Shown in pieces: positions 62,460 to 64,000 of a stretch of 64,000 nt of DNA. The DNA comes from Anagrus nilaparvatae (taxonomy: Eukaryota; Arthropoda; Insecta; Hymenoptera; Mymaridae). Made by a program: the position numbers and the translations under genes. Under the pieces are notes generated by a model. The model did no database searches. It worked only from the letters and a program-made list of their open reading frames with translations, and was not told the origin of the DNA. Location of the stretch: positions 23,250,001 to 23,314,000 of the forward strand of contig JAKSXM010000014.1 of NCBI GenBank assembly GCA_022575985.1. The letters are read 5' to 3'. Each line of letters starts with the position of its first letter. Position 1 is the first letter of the stretch.

Positions 62460-63920
62460 CTATTCTTCGATTTTAACACGTTTATAATCAGTTAAAGATT
62501 CAGAATCCTCATCACCAATATTTTTTCTCTTATTATTATCAACAATTTCAATTGATTCTTCTTTTAAGTTAAAATGACATTTTTTATTATTAATTATTTC
62601 ATTATATTCTTCATATTTATCAATGTACCAACGTGGTAAAAAGAAGTAATCATAATAGTTAACATCAGTACTCAATATTTCTTCCATTAAAATTTCATCA
62701 TTATTTGCTTTAAATTCAAATTTGTAAATACATTCATAATAATCTAGAGTTACTTTTTCTTTTAAATAATTTAAAAATTCATTACAAAAATTTGTGCATA
62801 CTGAGTCTTTCCAAAATATCTGAAATGAAAAAAATTGGTTTTTTCTAAAAATGTAAATATTGATAAAAAAATATAATGAAAATTTCTGTACTCACATTAT
62901 CCATATTTGGTAAATCTGAAGTTTGCATTTCATCAATTTTATTAACAATACCATCATTTGTCCTTAAGCCACATATTATTTTATCACAACCAACCATGAT
63001 ATTTTGTAAATACCAATTTAGTAATTTTAATTTATAATAACTTTTATTTTCATATTGTTTTAATGAATTTGTTTTAATACTTAATAAAATTTTATTACTT
63101 AAATCAGTTGGTTCTTTAATTTCATCATCTGATTCAACACCATGTATGACAGATGCATATAATAATGAATGTTGATCAATATTTGATGTAAATACACCAC
63201 AAAATTCATTATTTTCATTTACTGGTACTGATGTATCTGATGGTTTCTTTGGTGATTCTGGAAGAATAAAAATATTTAAAAATAGTAAGCAGTTATAGAG
63301 TATTTATTGTCTTTAAAAATTATACCTGATAACAAATGTTGATGAAATTTTAAACCCCATGAAATTGTTTTAGAAACATATTTATCATTTAGTTTTTCAT
63401 CTATTTTCTTATTTTTATTATCTTCGATATGAAGATAAATATTACCACCAAGTTTTATTGCATATAAAATCCAACCATCTTTATTATATGGCGTAGAACT
63501 GATATTTATCAATACACCACGCATACAAATAAAATCACTATCCAAACTGCAAAAAAGCAAACAAAATTTTTTAAAAAACAATTTTCTAAATTCGTTTCAA
63601 AAAACTTACTATTTTTCATCATTTAAATTAGTTTTAGTTTTATTAAAATTGTTTGATATCCATTTTAATATAAAATTCATTTTTTCATCTATTGAATGTT
63701 TAATTAATCTACGTATTATTTTATCAATACCATCATTTAAATTAAAATTAATGTTATTTAAATTATAATTTTTGTCCAAATATTTTAAATTTTTTGCATC
63801 TTCTGAATATATTCTTTCACAGCTGGTTATACTGTAATATCCTAATATTGTAATATTTAAAAATTTTTTTAATTCTGAATTGACTTTATCATTAACTTTT
63901 TTAATTGAAAATTCATTCAT
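62460..63920 (-). CDS. DXO/Rai1/Dom3Z-family protein, predicted catalytically inactive (4 exons, 417 aa)
   Basis: Four exons join in frame on the minus strand: 63610-63920, 63326-63546, 62896-63257 and 62460-62819 (1,254 nt including the TAG stop). All three introns are GT-AG. Seen: family-like blocks LGYYS (26-30), LNDG (61-64), CMRG (111-114), STPYNKDGW (121-129), GLKFHQ (168-173), PVNENNEFCGVF (189-200), IKTN (238-241), a KLLNWYLQNIMVG block (255-267), ICGLR (272-276), VCTNFC (305-310) and FFLPRWY (357-363), with a basic/acidic tail. Known: active DXO/Rai1 enzymes remove incomplete or non-canonical 5' caps and degrade the RNA, using Glu/Asp residues to bind metal. Here those positions read H172 (Glu in GYKFE), V214 and H216 (Glu and Asp in GAEVDG) and S237 (Glu in VELKT); the Arg (R113), Lys (K239) and Gln (Q262) positions remain. 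Inferred: folded but nuclease-dead, like Drosophila Cutoff; whether it is that orthologue cannot be told. An in-frame TTG lies 7 codons upstream; the ATG at 63920 was chosen. Length fits the family (about 400 aa). Confidence 0.87.
62820..62895 (-). other. Intron 3 of the DXO-like gene (76 bp)
   Basis: Minus-strand donor GTGAGT and acceptor TTTCATTTCAG, phase 0 between residues 298 and 299. The downstream exon opens with IFWKDSVCTNFC, which matches the conserved VCxNFC region of the DXO family. Confidence 0.85.
63258..63325 (-). other. Intron 2 of the DXO-like gene (68 bp)
   Basis: Minus-strand donor GTATAA and acceptor TTCTTCCAG. It splits the Glu178 codon after its first base. Removing it restores one continuous frame between the GLKFHQHLLS block and the PVNENNEFC block. 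Confidence 0.83.
63547..63609 (-). other. Intron 1 of the DXO-like gene (63 bp)
   Basis: Read on the minus strand it begins GTAAGT and ends in a T-rich tract followed by GCAG. It splits a Tyr codon (residue 104) after its second base. Translating through it gives an immediate stop, so it must be removed for the downstream CMRG block to join the N-terminal part. Confidence 0.85.
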
Positions 63921-64000
63921 TTTTAATTGAAATTTTATCAATAATATTATTCTATATTGTCACTCATAGAACAAACAAAATGAAACTAGTATTTCAGGAA
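63921..64000 (-). other. Sequence upstream of the DXO-like gene start, no clear promoter
   Basis: Only 80 bp lie upstream of the chosen ATG inside the window. The stretch is AT-rich with several TATA-like words (for example near 63950) that cannot be told from background. An in-frame TTG but no further ATG is present. A 5' untranslated exon outside the window cannot be excluded. Confidence 0.3.

Noticed and set aside
63609..63941. Stand-alone 110-codon protein starting at 63941
   Set aside because: The start is TTG, not ATG, and its stop lies at the donor splice site; it is exon 1 of the DXO-like gene.
1..64000. tRNA, rRNA or other classical RNA genes
   Set aside because: I looked for tRNA arms and box motifs on both strands by eye and found none convincing; a tRNAscan and Rfam search would settle it.

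Overview
The window looks like a gene-poor, repeat-dominated, very AT-rich stretch of an animal nuclear genome, most likely an arthropod and probably an insect. Three things suggest this: one gene with short (63-76 bp) GT-AG introns and an AATAAA signal; a decayed trypsin-like serine protease exon; and many inverted-repeat, hAT-like and Helitron-like transposon remnants. A hymenopteran is a reasonable guess from the base composition and intron size, but nothing in the sequence proves it.

Layout. Positions 1-12,843 are AT-rich DNA packed with short dispersed repeats, small tandem arrays (periods of about 130-240 bp) and fold-back elements; I see no intact gene, only one possible C2H2 zinc-finger relic near 8,570. 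A fold-back transposon (11,719-12,843) ends exactly where the dominant feature begins. That feature is a 33.9-kb satellite (12,844 to about 46,750) of roughly 240 head-to-tail copies of a 141-bp monomer. Because 141 is divisible by three, one frame stays open across many monomers (longest 542 codons), but the variants look like satellite divergence and not protein selection. The array has a layered history of segmental duplications of 11, 20 and 53 monomers; the largest is two 7,472-bp copies in tandem that appear near identical. It abuts a second, unrelated minisatellite (about 46,780-51,425) with a 30-bp unit and a 38-bp length variant.

Positions 51,426-56,980 form a transposon nest: Helitron-like elements with a GC-rich 3' hairpin and CTAG end, in both orientations, around a 1.7-kb palindromic fold-back element. 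Positions 57,244-57,387 hold a dead S1 protease exon. Two more large inverted-repeat elements follow (58,018-58,867; 59,342-62,040, the latter with a second element nested inside).

The only intact gene is at the right end on the minus strand (62,460-63,920): a four-exon, 417-residue member of the DXO/Rai1/Dom3Z family of RNA cap-quality enzymes. Four of the family's acidic active-site residues are replaced while the fold signatures remain, so it is probably a catalytically dead paralogue, a state known in Drosophila Cutoff. This gene and the satellite organisation are the most interesting parts of the window.
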